DNA of 12,989 bases from JBGTCY01 sp041748615 (GTDB lineage: Bacteria > Bacteroidota > Bacteroidia > Chitinophagales > CAIOSU01): positions 1 through 12,989 of the forward strand of contig JBGTCY010000265.1 of the NCBI GenBank assembly GCA_041748615.1, read 5' to 3'. The notes under the pieces are model-generated. The model was given only the letters and a program-made list of their open reading frames with translations, was not told the origin of the DNA and made no database searches. The first letter of the stretch is position 1; every line of letters starts with the position of its first letter. This document shows positions 1-7,449 of this stretch, piece by piece. The translations under genes and the position numbers were made by a program.

Positions 1-2
1 TC

Positions 3-3000
3 GCATACACGGTTGTAAGAAACGCGCCCAATAATTATGCAGTAACGGCAACAGAAGTCATCACACAAATTCAGCAAATCCCTAATCACAATGATGACGG
101 CACACCCGTATCGAATGTCAATACAAGACAAGTGACAGGAATTTTAGTAACGGGAACGGCACAAAATCCCGTGCTGTATGTCAGCTCGAGCGACCCGCGC
201 ATCGGAGGCGGTCCGATGGGTTTGGGCAACAATAAAAATTTAGATACCAACTCCGGCATGATTTCAAAATTGGTACGCAACGGCAGCTCGTGGACGCGGA
301 TTGATTTGGTGCGCGGATTGCCCCGCTCGGAGGAAAATCATGCTACCAACGGCATGCAGTTGGATGAAGTAAATAACATATTATATGTAACTCAGGGAGG
401 AAACACGAATATGGGAGCGCCCTCCAACAACTTTGTTTTTCTGCCCGAGTATGCGCTGGCGACCACCATACTTACTGTGGATTTGAATGTCATTGGCAAT
501 AATACTTATGACCTGCCCACCCTTGATGACGAAGACCGTCCGAATGTAAGCAATGTGCCGGGCTACACGGATGCGAACGATCCTTTTGGCGGCAACAACG
601 GAAAAAATCAGGCAATCATAGACCTGAACGGACCGGTGCAGATTTATTCCACCGGCTGGCGCAATCATTATGATTTGGTGATTACGAAATCGGGCAAAAT
701 GTACAGCTTCGACAACGGACCCAACACCGGATGGGGCGGTTTTTCGCCCAATTGTTTGAATGAGGTGGTGGAACCCGGTGCGTTCTATTGTGATGTGCTG
801 CATTATGTTCCCGGACCGGGCTATTATGCCGGACATCCCAACCCTACGCGCGGCAACCGTGCGAACACATTCAACGCATCCAACCCTCAATCGCCCGTGC
901 CGCCCGGTTTGGAAAATCCGGTGGAGTGTAATTATGTGACCGCAGGCAATGAAACCCATGCGCTCACCACAATTTGTTCTTCGACAAACGGCATGTGCGA
1001 ATACACTGCTTCAAATTTTAGCAACGCGTTAAAGGGTGATTTGCTCGCGGCTGCTTTCAACGGAAATCTATACCGCTTCAAGCTGAATGCATCCGGCACT
1101 GCCATTGTCCCGGGCGGACAGACGGTGTTCGCCAACAGCTTCGGCTCCGTGCCGCTTGACGTCATCGCGCAGGGCGATGCGGATATTTTTCCGGGAACGG
1201 TGTGGGCAGTGACTTATGTCTCCAACGACATTGTCGTTTTCGAACCGGCTGATTATGCCGAGGCTACTCCTGAATTGCTCGCTTATAATGATGCGGATAA
1301 AATCCGTGGCGGCAGGTTGTATGATACATTCTGGGCGACAGAAACCGGTTTCACCGAGCCCAACGACCTGAACATTGACATGACACACGTGACTTCATTC
1401 CCTGAATTTTATCGCTGCAAATCGTGTCATGCGTATGATTTGAAAGGACGTGCCGCTTCCTTCATTGACTATCCTGCATTGGTTGACCGTCCGCGCGTGA
1501 CGGGCGTCAATCTTTACACCCGTGTGCCGCAGATGACCATTAAGGAATTGTTTGACAAAGTGAAGCATGATGGCGCGGCTGCGGTGGACCCCGCCCGTAC
1601 AGCCGATGGAACCAACAACACGCTCGGAGGTCACCGCATGCCCGACTATGGCAAGCTGCTCACCGACAGCCAGATTTGGGACATTGTGAAATTTCTGAAA
1701 GAGGGCGCGTTGGACACCGAAGAATTATATGATATCACCACCACCGGCAACTATCCTACGGGCACGAAAACATTTTCCAACATCGGTAAAAATGGCGACT
1801 ACAACGCGGGCATTTCTTTATATCATGCGAAGTGCAAAAACTGTCATGGCGCTAATGGAAGGGAAGGTTCGCTTCCTAATGGATTGGGTGGTTTTATCAA
1901 TGATAATATCGGCATGTCCATCGGTGAATACGCAAGAAAAAAACCTTATGAATTGCAGCACAAAGCCGTGCATGGCGAATTGGGCACAAACATGAAAGGC
2001 ATGACCGATGCGAATATTGACGACATCAAAAATCTGCTGAAAGCATTGTCCGACAAAGTCGCTTTTCCCGACATGCAGCCGGTGTGGTATCGCGATGCCG
2101 ATGGCGATGGGTATGGTGTTCCGGGCGATACGAGCATGGCGCTGTTTATGCCGACCGGCTATGCGCCCAACGACCTCGACTGCGATGATAACAACCCGCT
2201 CGTTTATCCCGGTGCCGTTGAGTTGTGCGATGGCTTGGATAACAACTGCAATGGCGAGATTGACGAAGGCACCTGCATGTGGACGAAGCACATCAACGCG
2301 GGCGGAACTAAGTATATTTCAACGAGAGCCGATACATTTATCAATGATTTTTATTACACTTCCGGCTGCTTCACTTTTTCAAATCACAACGCGAACATCG
2401 GTAATACCAATGACCCTGAAATTTACAGTACCGAACGCTTCGGTAATTTCAGCTACAACATTCCCGTGCCCGAGCTGGGACTGTATGAGGTGAGACTACA
2501 TTTTGCGGAAATATGGAGTGGCGGGCAGGATGTCGGTAAAAGAATTTTTCATGTGGATATGGAAGGCGCACGCAAGCTGAATAACTACGATATATTTTCA
2601 CGCGGAGGCGGCTACAAAGCAGTGACCGAAACCTTCTTCATCGCGGTGACGGACGGCATGTTGAACATCAAGTTTACCCCGGTGGTGAACAATGCCAAGG
2701 TTTCCGCGATAAGCGTAATCTGGTCAAAAGAATTGGAACAACTGTATGTGGAAGCCGATCCGTTGAATGGAGGCAGGCTCTATGACCGTTTCTGGGCGAA
2801 CGAAACGGATTTCGTCATCCCTGCGGATGCTTCTTTGAATATGAATGACATGATAAGTTTTCCTGATTTTTACCGCTGTAAATCCTGCCATGGCTGGGAC
2901 CAAAAAGGAAACATCGGAGCTTACATTGACCGTCCGGCAACCACAACCCGTCCGGCTGTTGCGGGTGAAATCGTTTCGTACGTGCGCAATAATTCCGCTT

Positions 3001-6000
3001 TTGATATTTACTCCAAAATCAAAAACACGGGAGGCGCGGCAGTCAATCCCTCGCGTACGGCTGACGGCACGAATGCATCTTTGGGCGGCAACGCGCATCC
3101 CGACTATGGAAAAATTCTGAATGACAAACAGATTTTTGATATTGTAAAATATTTGAAAGAAAAAGCTTTTGACACCGAAGCATTGTATGACCTCTCGACT
3201 ACAGGCGTGTATCCCACTGCGACAAAAGCATTTTCTAACATCGGCAAAAACGGTGACGCACTGGCAGGCATTATATTTTATAGCAACAACTGCGCGGCAT
3301 GTCATGGCGACAACGGCAGAGACGATGCTTATTTCCACGGGCTGTCCATCGGAGAATTGGCGCGCACCAAGCCGTATGAATTTCAGCATAAAGCGGTTTT
3401 CGGCAATCTCGGCACGAGCATGTATGGCGTAAATGACGCTACGATTGAGGAGATTAAAAATTTGCTCAAGGCTTTGTCCGATGCCGAAGCGTATCCCGAT
3501 TTGTATCTCGTTTTTTATGCGGATAAAGATGGCGATGGCTATGGCGACCCGAATGACAGCATTATTTCACCAGACAGCCCCACAGGCTATGTCAGAAATA
3601 ATTTAGATTGCGATGACACCAACCCCGATGTGTACCCAGGCGCTCCTGAAGTCTTGGATGGTCTGGATAATAATTGCAACGGTTTGGAGGACGAAGGGTT
3701 GTTTGTTCCCGGCAGTGTGTTCATCAATACAGGTGGCACACAATATATTTCTGTGAAGGGCGATACGTTTATCAATGATTGGCATTACGCATCAATCGTA
3801 CAATATCCTACCTACACTTTTATGAATAATAACATCAGTAATATTTCAAATACAGATGATGCTGATTTGTATCTCAGCGAGCGCAATGGCGATATCGTGA
3901 GCTATAACATTCCCGTTGAAAACGGCAGTTATACCGTGCGGCTGCATTTTGCGGAAATCTATTTCGGCTTACCCGGTGGCGGAAGCACGGGTGGTGTGGG
4001 CAGCAGGGTTTTTCACGCGCTCATCGAAGGCGACACCATATTGCATCACTATGATATTTTCTCTGATGCCGGAGGAGCGGCTGTGGCAGTGGTGAAAGAA
4101 TTTAATAGTATCACCGTTGTCGATCAAAAATTGGAAATTCTGTTATCGGGTGTCATCAACCGCGCTAAAATTTCTGCCATCAGCATTATTCCTGACAGTA
4201 CTTCAGAATTTAATGATTGCAATCAAAATTTAAACGGAACGGCATATTTGGATGATTGCGGGGTATGTGTCGAAGGTAATACGGGACTGAGCGCTAATAC
4301 TAATAAAGACTGTGAAGGAAATTGTTTCGGTAATGCTTACTTCGATGATTGCGGAGTGTGCGTGGAAGGCAACACAGGTTTGTCTGCGAATGCAAACAAA
4401 GATTGTCATGGCGATTGTTTCGGCACGGCTTACCCCGATGATTGCGGAGAGTGCGTGGAAGGGAATACCGGCTTGATTGCCAATACAGATAAAGATTGCA
4501 ACGGAGATTGCTTCGGCACAGCCACGATTGACGATTGCGGAATATGCGCGGGCGGCAACACTGGCTTGCTGCCCGATGCAGATAAAGACGGCTGTGGTGT
4601 GTGTTTCGGCAACAGCGTATTCTGCTGCGTGTCGGATGCGGATTGCGATGACGGCAACCCCTGCACCGATGATTATTGCATCGGCAGCGAGTGTCAATAT
4701 TTTATAACAAACGACAGCGGTGCGACCTATCTCAAAGTCACCAATCCGGCAAAAAGCTGGCGCAAGTTGAAGTTGGGATATACGTCCAACAGCCTTTGGG
4801 GGCAATACCTCAACGTGGCGGCAATGGGACATCAACAAATGTGCATCACGATGAGAGCGCCACAAGGCTCACTGGAGTGGAACAGATTGCAAATTCGTCC
4901 GCAGGCTTCAACCAACAAGTTTGTAACAATCAGCAATTATATCCCTCAAAATACAGGCAATGACTGGTTCACGATTTGCATTCCGCTGAGCGATTTCAGT
5001 CCGTTCAATTTTACATCAATTTCTTTCATAGAAATCCCATACAGCAATGGCGCTGAGGCGTTCAAATTACATCTGAAAAAAATTGAATTTACCGGAGGCG
5101 CTGAACCGCTGCTTTGGTTTGGCGATAACAAGATGGATAATTTTCATGACGGAACGGGGTCAGGCGGCTCGCTGATTGCGGAATTGGTTGAAGGCGAAGA
5201 ACCCTGCGACCCCGGTCCGGTAGTAGATTGCAGCGGCTTACCGGGCGGAACGGCTTTCGTGAATGATTGCGGCATTTGTGTGGGAGGCGACACCGGTTTA
5301 AATGCCCATGAAGGAAAAGATTGTCATGGCGATTGTGGCGGCAGCGCGTTGTTGGATGACTGTGGAGTATGTGTTGAAGGCAATACCGGATTAATTGCTA
5401 ACGCCAATATAGATTGCGAAGGCGTCTGTTTTGGAACGGCATTTATAGATAATTGCGGTGTTTGTGTGGGGGGCACTACGGATGTTGAACCCAACTCCTC
5501 AATGGATTGTCATGGCGATTGCTACGGCACGGCCTATTTCGATAATTGTGGCGTATGCGTGGGCGGCAACACCGGGTTGATTGCCAATGGGGATAAAGAT
5601 TGCGCGGGCGTCTGCTTCGGTTCGGCAACTATTGATAACTGCGGAGTGTGTGGCGGAATTAATTCCACGTGCGGCAGTTGCGAGCCACGCGATGTGGTCG
5701 CGCTGATGCTGATGTATCCCGGCACAGCCGGTGAAATCGGACTGCTCACCGATGGCATGGTGATTAATAAATCGCAGACAGGTAAATTCAATATACGCGC
5801 AGACGTATGCGTTGAAAGCGCGGTGAAGAGTGTGCAGTTCATACTGAACGGCAGCGTGTTCCGCACGGAAAATGTAGCGCCTTACGCACTGAATGGTGAC
5901 AAAGACGGCAGCTATTATGCGTGGGATCCTCCGGTAGGCAATTACACATTGACGGTTACCGCCTACTCCGGTGGGTCAGCCAGCGGCACAGCAGGCGCTT

Positions 6001-6323
6001 TGATTACCGTGAATTTTGAAGTCACGGCTTACACTTACAAAAAAGACGAAAACGTGATACACTACCCGGCTGAACCGGACATTCAGGTGTATCCCAATCC
6101 CAACTCCGGTTTCTTCAATATCGAACTTAATCTGCCTGAAAGAGCAGACGTCATTCTGGAAATCTATACACAATTGGGACAATCCGTTTATCGTCATCAC
6201 GAGCGAGATTACCTTGGTGAAATGCGTCACAATGTCAACATGGAAAATCAACCTTCGGGCATTTATATTCTGCGGTTGCACATCGGGGATGAATGGTATC
6301 AAAGGAAGGTAGCGGTGCGGTGA
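3..6323 (+). CDS. Giant T9SS-secreted multidomain protein: propeller dehydrogenase-like, tetrahaem cytochrome c, malectin, MopE (5'-partial)
   Basis: The frame is open from the first complete codon, so the true start and any signal peptide lie upstream; the GTG at 132 is internal. Visible parts in order are: a beta-propeller like PQQ sugar/sorbosone dehydrogenases (about 130-1250, with GWRNHYDL at 654 followed by a SFDNGPN motif); CKSCH (1416) and CKNCH (1833) haem sites; a MopE-type Asp/Cys metal motif (2085-2276); a malectin-like domain (2286-2723); a second CKSCH (2877), CAACH (3291), MopE motif (3510-3698) and malectin-like domain (3720-4193); Cys-rich repeats; a beta-sandwich-like segment (about 4690-5180); more Cys-rich repeats; an Ig-like domain (about 5690-6030); and a T9SS type A sorting domain (6081-6320, with VYPNPNSG near its start, SGIY near its end and a basic C-terminus). 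Inference: an exported or surface-anchored carbohydrate-binding redox enzyme passing electrons through four haems. The substrate is unknown. The domain calls are family-level pattern recognition, with the propeller the least certain. Confidence 0.88.
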   Translation, partial: AYTVVRNAPNNYAVTATEVITQIQQIPNHNDDGTPVSNVNTRQVTGILVTGTAQNPVLYVSSSDPRIGGGPMGLGNNKNLDTNSGMISKLVRNGSSWTRIDLVRGLPRSEENHATNGMQLDEVNNILYVTQGGNTNMGAPSNNFVFLPEYALATTILTVDLNVIGNNTYDLPTLDDEDRPNVSNVPGYTDANDPFGGNNGKNQAIIDLNGPVQIYSTGWRNHYDLVITKSGKMYSFDNGPNTGWGGFSPNCLNEVVEPGAFYCDVLHYVPGPGYYAGHPNPTRGNRANTFNASNPQSPVPPGLENPVECNYVTAGNETHALTTICSSTNGMCEYTASNFSNALKGDLLAAAFNGNLYRFKLNASGTAIVPGGQTVFANSFGSVPLDVIAQGDADIFPGTVWAVTYVSNDIVVFEPADYAEATPELLAYNDADKIRGGRLYDTFWATETGFTEPNDLNIDMTHVTSFPEFYRCKSCHAYDLKGRAASFIDYPALVDRPRVTGVNLYTRVPQMTIKELFDKVKHDGAAAVDPARTADGTNNTLGGHRMPDYGKLLTDSQIWDIVKFLKEGALDTEELYDITTTGNYPTGTKTFSNIGKNGDYNAGISLYHAKCKNCHGANGREGSLPNGLGGFINDNIGMSIGEYARKKPYELQHKAVHGELGTNMKGMTDANIDDIKNLLKALSDKVAFPDMQPVWYRDADGDGYGVPGDTSMALFMPTGYAPNDLDCDDNNPLVYPGAVELCDGLDNNCNGEIDEGTCMWTKHINAGGTKYISTRADTFINDFYYTSGCFTFSNHNANIGNTNDPEIYSTERFGNFSYNIPVPELGLYEVRLHFAEIWSGGQDVGKRIFHVDMEGARKLNNYDIFSRGGGYKAVTETFFIAVTDGMLNIKFTPVVNNAKVSAISVIWSKELEQLYVEADPLNGGRLYDRFWANETDFVIPADASLNMNDMISFPDFYRCKSCHGWDQKGNIGAYIDRPATTTRPAVAGEIVSYVRNNSAFDIYSKIKNTGGAAVNPSRTADGTNASLGGNAHPDYGKILNDKQIFDIVKYLKEKAFDTEALYDLSTTGVYPTATKAFSNIGKNGDALAGIIFYSNNCAACHGDNGRDDAYFHGLSIGELARTKPYEFQHKAVFGNLGTSMYGVNDATIEEIKNLLKALSDAEAYPDLYLVFYADKDGDGYGDPNDSIISPDSPTGYVRNNLDCDDTNPDVYPGAPEVLDGLDNNCNGLEDEGLFVPGSVFINTGGTQYISVKGDTFINDWHYASIVQYPTYTFMNNNISNISNTDDADLYLSERNGDIVSYNIPVENGSYTVRLHFAEIYFGLPGGGSTGGVGSRVFHALIEGDTILHHYDIFSDAGGAAVAVVKEFNSITVVDQKLEILLSGVINRAKISAISIIPDSTSEFNDCNQNLNGTAYLDDCGVCVEGNTGLSANTNKDCEGNCFGNAYFDDCGVCVEGNTGLSANANKDCHGDCFGTAYPDDCGECVEGNTGLIANTDKDCNGDCFGTATIDDCGICAGGNTGLLPDADKDGCGVCFGNSVFCCVSDADCDDGNPCTDDYCIGSECQYFITNDSGATYLKVTNPAKSWRKLKLGYTSNSLWGQYLNVAAMGHQQMCITMRAPQGSLEWNRLQIRPQASTNKFVTISNYIPQNTGNDWFTICIPLSDFSPFNFTSISFIEIPYSNGAEAFKLHLKKIEFTGGAEPLLWFGDNKMDNFHDGTGSGGSLIAELVEGEEPCDPGPVVDCSGLPGGTAFVNDCGICVGGDTGLNAHEGKDCHGDCGGSALLDDCGVCVEGNTGLIANANIDCEGVCFGTAFIDNCGVCVGGTTDVEPNSSMDCHGDCYGTAYFDNCGVCVGGNTGLIANGDKDCAGVCFGSATIDNCGVCGGINSTCGSCEPRDVVALMLMYPGTAGEIGLLTDGMVINKSQTGKFNIRADVCVESAVKSVQFILNGSVFRTENVAPYALNGDKDGSYYAWDPPVGNYTLTVTAYSGGSASGTAGALITVNFEVTAYTYKKDENVIHYPAEPDIQVYPNPNSGFFNIELNLPERADVILEIYTQLGQSVYRHHERDYLGEMRHNVNMENQPSGIYILRLHIGDEWYQRKVAVR
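1308..2723 (+). repeat. Internal duplication, copy 1: dihaem cytochrome c + MopE + malectin module
   Basis: Copy 1 of a roughly 1.4-kb in-frame module inside the giant gene. It opens with GGRLYDTFWATET, then FPEFYRCKSCH, a cytochrome-like HRMPDYGKLL motif with the probable axial Met codon at 1638, a second haem site CKNCHG (1833), a conserved GTNMKGM probable ligand region, the MopE motif DADGDGYG...CDGLDNNCNG, and a malectin-like domain ending near ISVIW. Each element has a counterpart in the same order in copy 2, which points to tandem duplication of a whole module. Confidence 0.85.
2769..4193 (+). repeat. Internal duplication, copy 2: dihaem cytochrome c + MopE + malectin module
   Basis: Copy 2 opens with GGRLYDRFWANET, then FPDFYRCKSCH, CAACHG, DKDGDGYG...LDGLDNNCNG, and a malectin-like domain ending ISAISIIP. 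There are three differences from copy 1. The probable axial Met of the first haem (HRMPDYGK) is replaced by His (NAHPDYGK, codon at 3096). About ten residues after the second haem motif are missing. A Cys in the MopE motif (ELCDGLDNN) is Leu here (EVLDGLDNN). The protein-level likeness is strong, but the copies have clearly diverged at third positions, so the duplication is not recent. Confidence 0.85.
4236..4607 (+). repeat. Cys-rich 31-residue repeats, block 1 (four units)
   Basis: Four exact-length 93-nt units start at 4236, 4329, 4422 and 4515. Each encodes roughly G-T-A-x-x-DDCGxCxxGNTGL followed by a KDCxGxCF end, with four Cys per unit. Unit 4 shifts one Cys (KDGCGVCF). The block is followed by a different Cys-rich stretch (about 4620-4700, DADCDDGNPCTDDYC). 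Units like these are common in long secreted Bacteroidota proteins and may act as disulphide- or metal-stabilised spacers; that role is inferred. Confidence 0.9.
5247..5681 (+). repeat. Cys-rich 31-residue repeats, block 2 (four units plus a partial one)
   Basis: Four more 93-nt units start at 5247, 5340, 5433 and 5526, followed by a shortened final unit (5619-5681, GSATIDNCGVCGG then STCGSC). They have the same pattern as block 1 but more DNCGVCVGG variants. The block lies between a beta-sandwich-like segment and the Ig-like domain. Unit 7 is the most divergent, with GTTDVEPNSS where the others have GNTGL and a linker. Confidence 0.9.
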
Positions 6324-6525
6324 GTTGTTGTAGTGTTTGTTTGAGAAATGATTACATACCATTCAAACCTGATTATGATCTTGCACATTTAAGTTTATGC
6401 TTACCCTTTTTACTTTTATACTCTGTAATCATTATAAAAAAAGACTGCTGAATGATTATGATTTTAGCAAATAACTCTATCAAAATCATTCATAAAAAAT
6501 CAGCATTTCCTAACATACTCTACTG
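6324..6525. other. AT-rich intergenic region with alternating AATGATT motifs
   Basis: No gene is seen here. The heptamer AATGATT occurs at 6347 and 6451, and its complement AATCATT at 6427 and 6484, so the orientation alternates. The first pair extends to a perfect 10-bp inverted repeat (6347-6356 with 6424-6433). The second pair is flanked by TGCTGA (6446-6451) and TCAGCA (6500-6505) and contains ATGATTTT/AAAATCAT (6458-6465 with 6482-6489). No T-tract follows, so this is not a classical terminator. It could hold regulatory sites for the thioesterase gene. No convincing TTG-N17-23-TAnnTTTG promoter was found. Confidence 0.4.
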
Positions 6526-6981
6526 ATGAAACAAAAACTCAAAACTCCCGCAGACTCCGAAGTGGTAATGACCGAAGTCGTTTTCCCGAACGACACCAAC
6601 CCGATGGGCATCGTGCATGGCGGCAGGATTATGCAACTGATGGATACGGCATGTGCCATCTGCGCACAGACACACGCGGGGAAGGTTGCGGTCACGGTGT
6701 CTATTGATAAAGTATCGTTCAAGCATCCCGCGCGCGTGGGAGATATTCTCATGGTGAAAGCCTGTATCACAAGGGTTTTCAATACTTCAATGGAAATTTA
6801 CGCGGAGGTTTGGACTAAGCGCCTGCCCGACATGCAGCCCCGCCTCACAAATGATGCGTACTTCACTTTTGTCGCGCTCGATCAACACGAAAAGCCGGTA
6901 TCGGTTACACCAGTGAAGCCGGTGACTAAGCTTGAAAAAGAACGGTATAAAGCTGCATTAGAAAGAAGGGGAACAATTTAG
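6526..6981 (+). CDS. Acyl-CoA thioesterase, hotdog fold (YciA/ACOT type)
   Basis: A 151-residue protein, the usual length for a single-hotdog acyl-CoA thioesterase, which hydrolyses acyl-CoA to free fatty acid and CoA in the cytoplasm. The family core is visible: NPMG at residues 25-28, HGG at 31-33 opening the central helix, Asp40 in QLMDTA as the probable catalytic acid, then V(T/S)-x-D-x-V-x-F at about 58-65 (SIDKVSF) and HPARVGD at 67-73. A Lys/Arg-rich tail (about 131-148) follows, as in many members. The ATG at 6526 fits the start of the conserved region and an upstream in-frame stop is close. It stands alone: 202 nt from the giant gene and 468 nt from the regulator. Chain-length preference cannot be read from the sequence. 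Confidence 0.9.
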   Translation: MKQKLKTPADSEVVMTEVVFPNDTNPMGIVHGGRIMQLMDTACAICAQTHAGKVAVTVSIDKVSFKHPARVGDILMVKACITRVFNTSMEIYAEVWTKRLPDMQPRLTNDAYFTFVALDQHEKPVSVTPVKPVTKLEKERYKAALERRGTI

Positions 6982-7300
6982 CAGTACAACTTCTAAATTA
7001 AACGGAATATGCCTTACTACAGCCTAGTCGTTCATCTGGCTGGCTGCCGCGATATGGGTGTGAGTCCATCGGATACTATGCATTTATTATCTGTAAATGG
7101 CGATGAAAAAAAATAAATTCACAGCACATCATTGCTTTTCAAAATAAAAATGAACCCCATGGGCATTTCATCTTTATCTGATGCTTGTGATTTCTGAAAT
7201 ATGAATATCGTTCGATTTTGTAGTAGGAATTTCATGATAGTTTTCATTCAGCCAACCCGTTGAAGAAATCGTTTCAATTAAATCTATAGATAGCGACATT

Positions 7301-7318
7301 AAGTGATTAAAGTCACTT
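7301..7318. promoter_or_regulatory. CRP/FNR-type operator-like palindrome
   Basis: AAGTGA, six bases, TCACTT: a perfect 6-bp inverted repeat whose core GTGA-N6-TCAC has the spacing of CRP/FNR family operators (TGTGA-N6-TCACA, TTGA-N6-TCAA). It lies 131 nt before the start of a CRP/FNR family gene, so autoregulation is a reasonable guess. Chance occurrence in AT-rich DNA cannot be excluded. Confidence 0.4.
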
Positions 7319-7382
7319 GAATGGTTGATAGTTCTCATTTCAGGATGAAGTTGAAACAATCATTTTTCAAACTTTATCTTGT

Positions 7383-7412
7383 TTGATTTTAACTTTTCAA
7401 TCTTTAAGTTTC
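7383..7412 (+). promoter_or_regulatory. Putative Bacteroidota-type promoter for the FNR-like gene
   Basis: TTG (7383-7385, within TTTG), a 19-nt spacer, then TAAGTTTC (7405-7412), which matches TAnnTTTG at all but the last base. This fits the phylum consensus TTG-N17-23-TAnnTTTG. Transcription would begin near 7418 and give a leader of about 30 nt before the ATG at 7450. Confidence 0.4.
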
Positions 7413-7449
7413 CACGTGCGTGCTTTTTTTCTTTTTCCTAATTTTTTTT

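Larger units (their letters stand above)
6982..7449. other. 468-nt intergenic region upstream of the FNR-like gene
   Basis: No gene can be supported. A locally GC-richer patch (about 7009-7100) holds a 35-codon ATG reading frame (7009-7116, product MPYYSLVVHL...) that I do not recognise; it may be a remnant of a decayed gene. On the minus strand 7359-7174 gives a 61-codon frame with a TTG start and no recognisable motif, probably chance. The 3' half is AT-rich and carries a GTGA-N6-TCAC palindrome and a promoter-like pair, listed separately. Confidence 0.5.

Noticed and set aside
132..134. GTG as the start of the giant gene
   Set aside because: The frame is open to the window edge upstream (AYTVVRNAPN... 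), and the first visible motifs sit too close to this codon; the true start is outside.
381..959. Long minus-strand open frames over the giant gene (also 1818-2291, 2724-3389, 4230-4865)
   Set aside because: They lie wholly opposite conserved coding sequence, show no family motif, and the 4230-4865 one only mirrors the 93-nt repeats.
4399..4421. CHGDC in the Cys-rich repeats as extra haem sites
   Set aside because: The residue three before the Cys-His is not Cys (KDCHGDC), so CxxCH is not formed.
4236..5681. The 93-nt repeats as a CRISPR or minisatellite array
   Set aside because: They are in-frame protein repeats without spacers, with variation concentrated as in coding sequence.
7150..7165. 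Similarity of AACCCCATGGGCAT to the NPMG part of the thioesterase gene
   Set aside because: Only about 16 nt match and no further thioesterase-like sequence follows; best explained by chance.
7174..7359. 61-codon minus-strand frame
   Set aside because: It has a TTG start right after a stop codon, no recognisable motif, and lies in AT-rich DNA that contains the operator-like palindrome.
7420..7449. N-terminal extension MLFFFFLIFF of the FNR-like protein as a signal or membrane segment
   Set aside because: It is translated from a poly-T tract just at or after the predicted transcript start; family members begin near the Cys cluster, so the ATG at 7450 is preferred.
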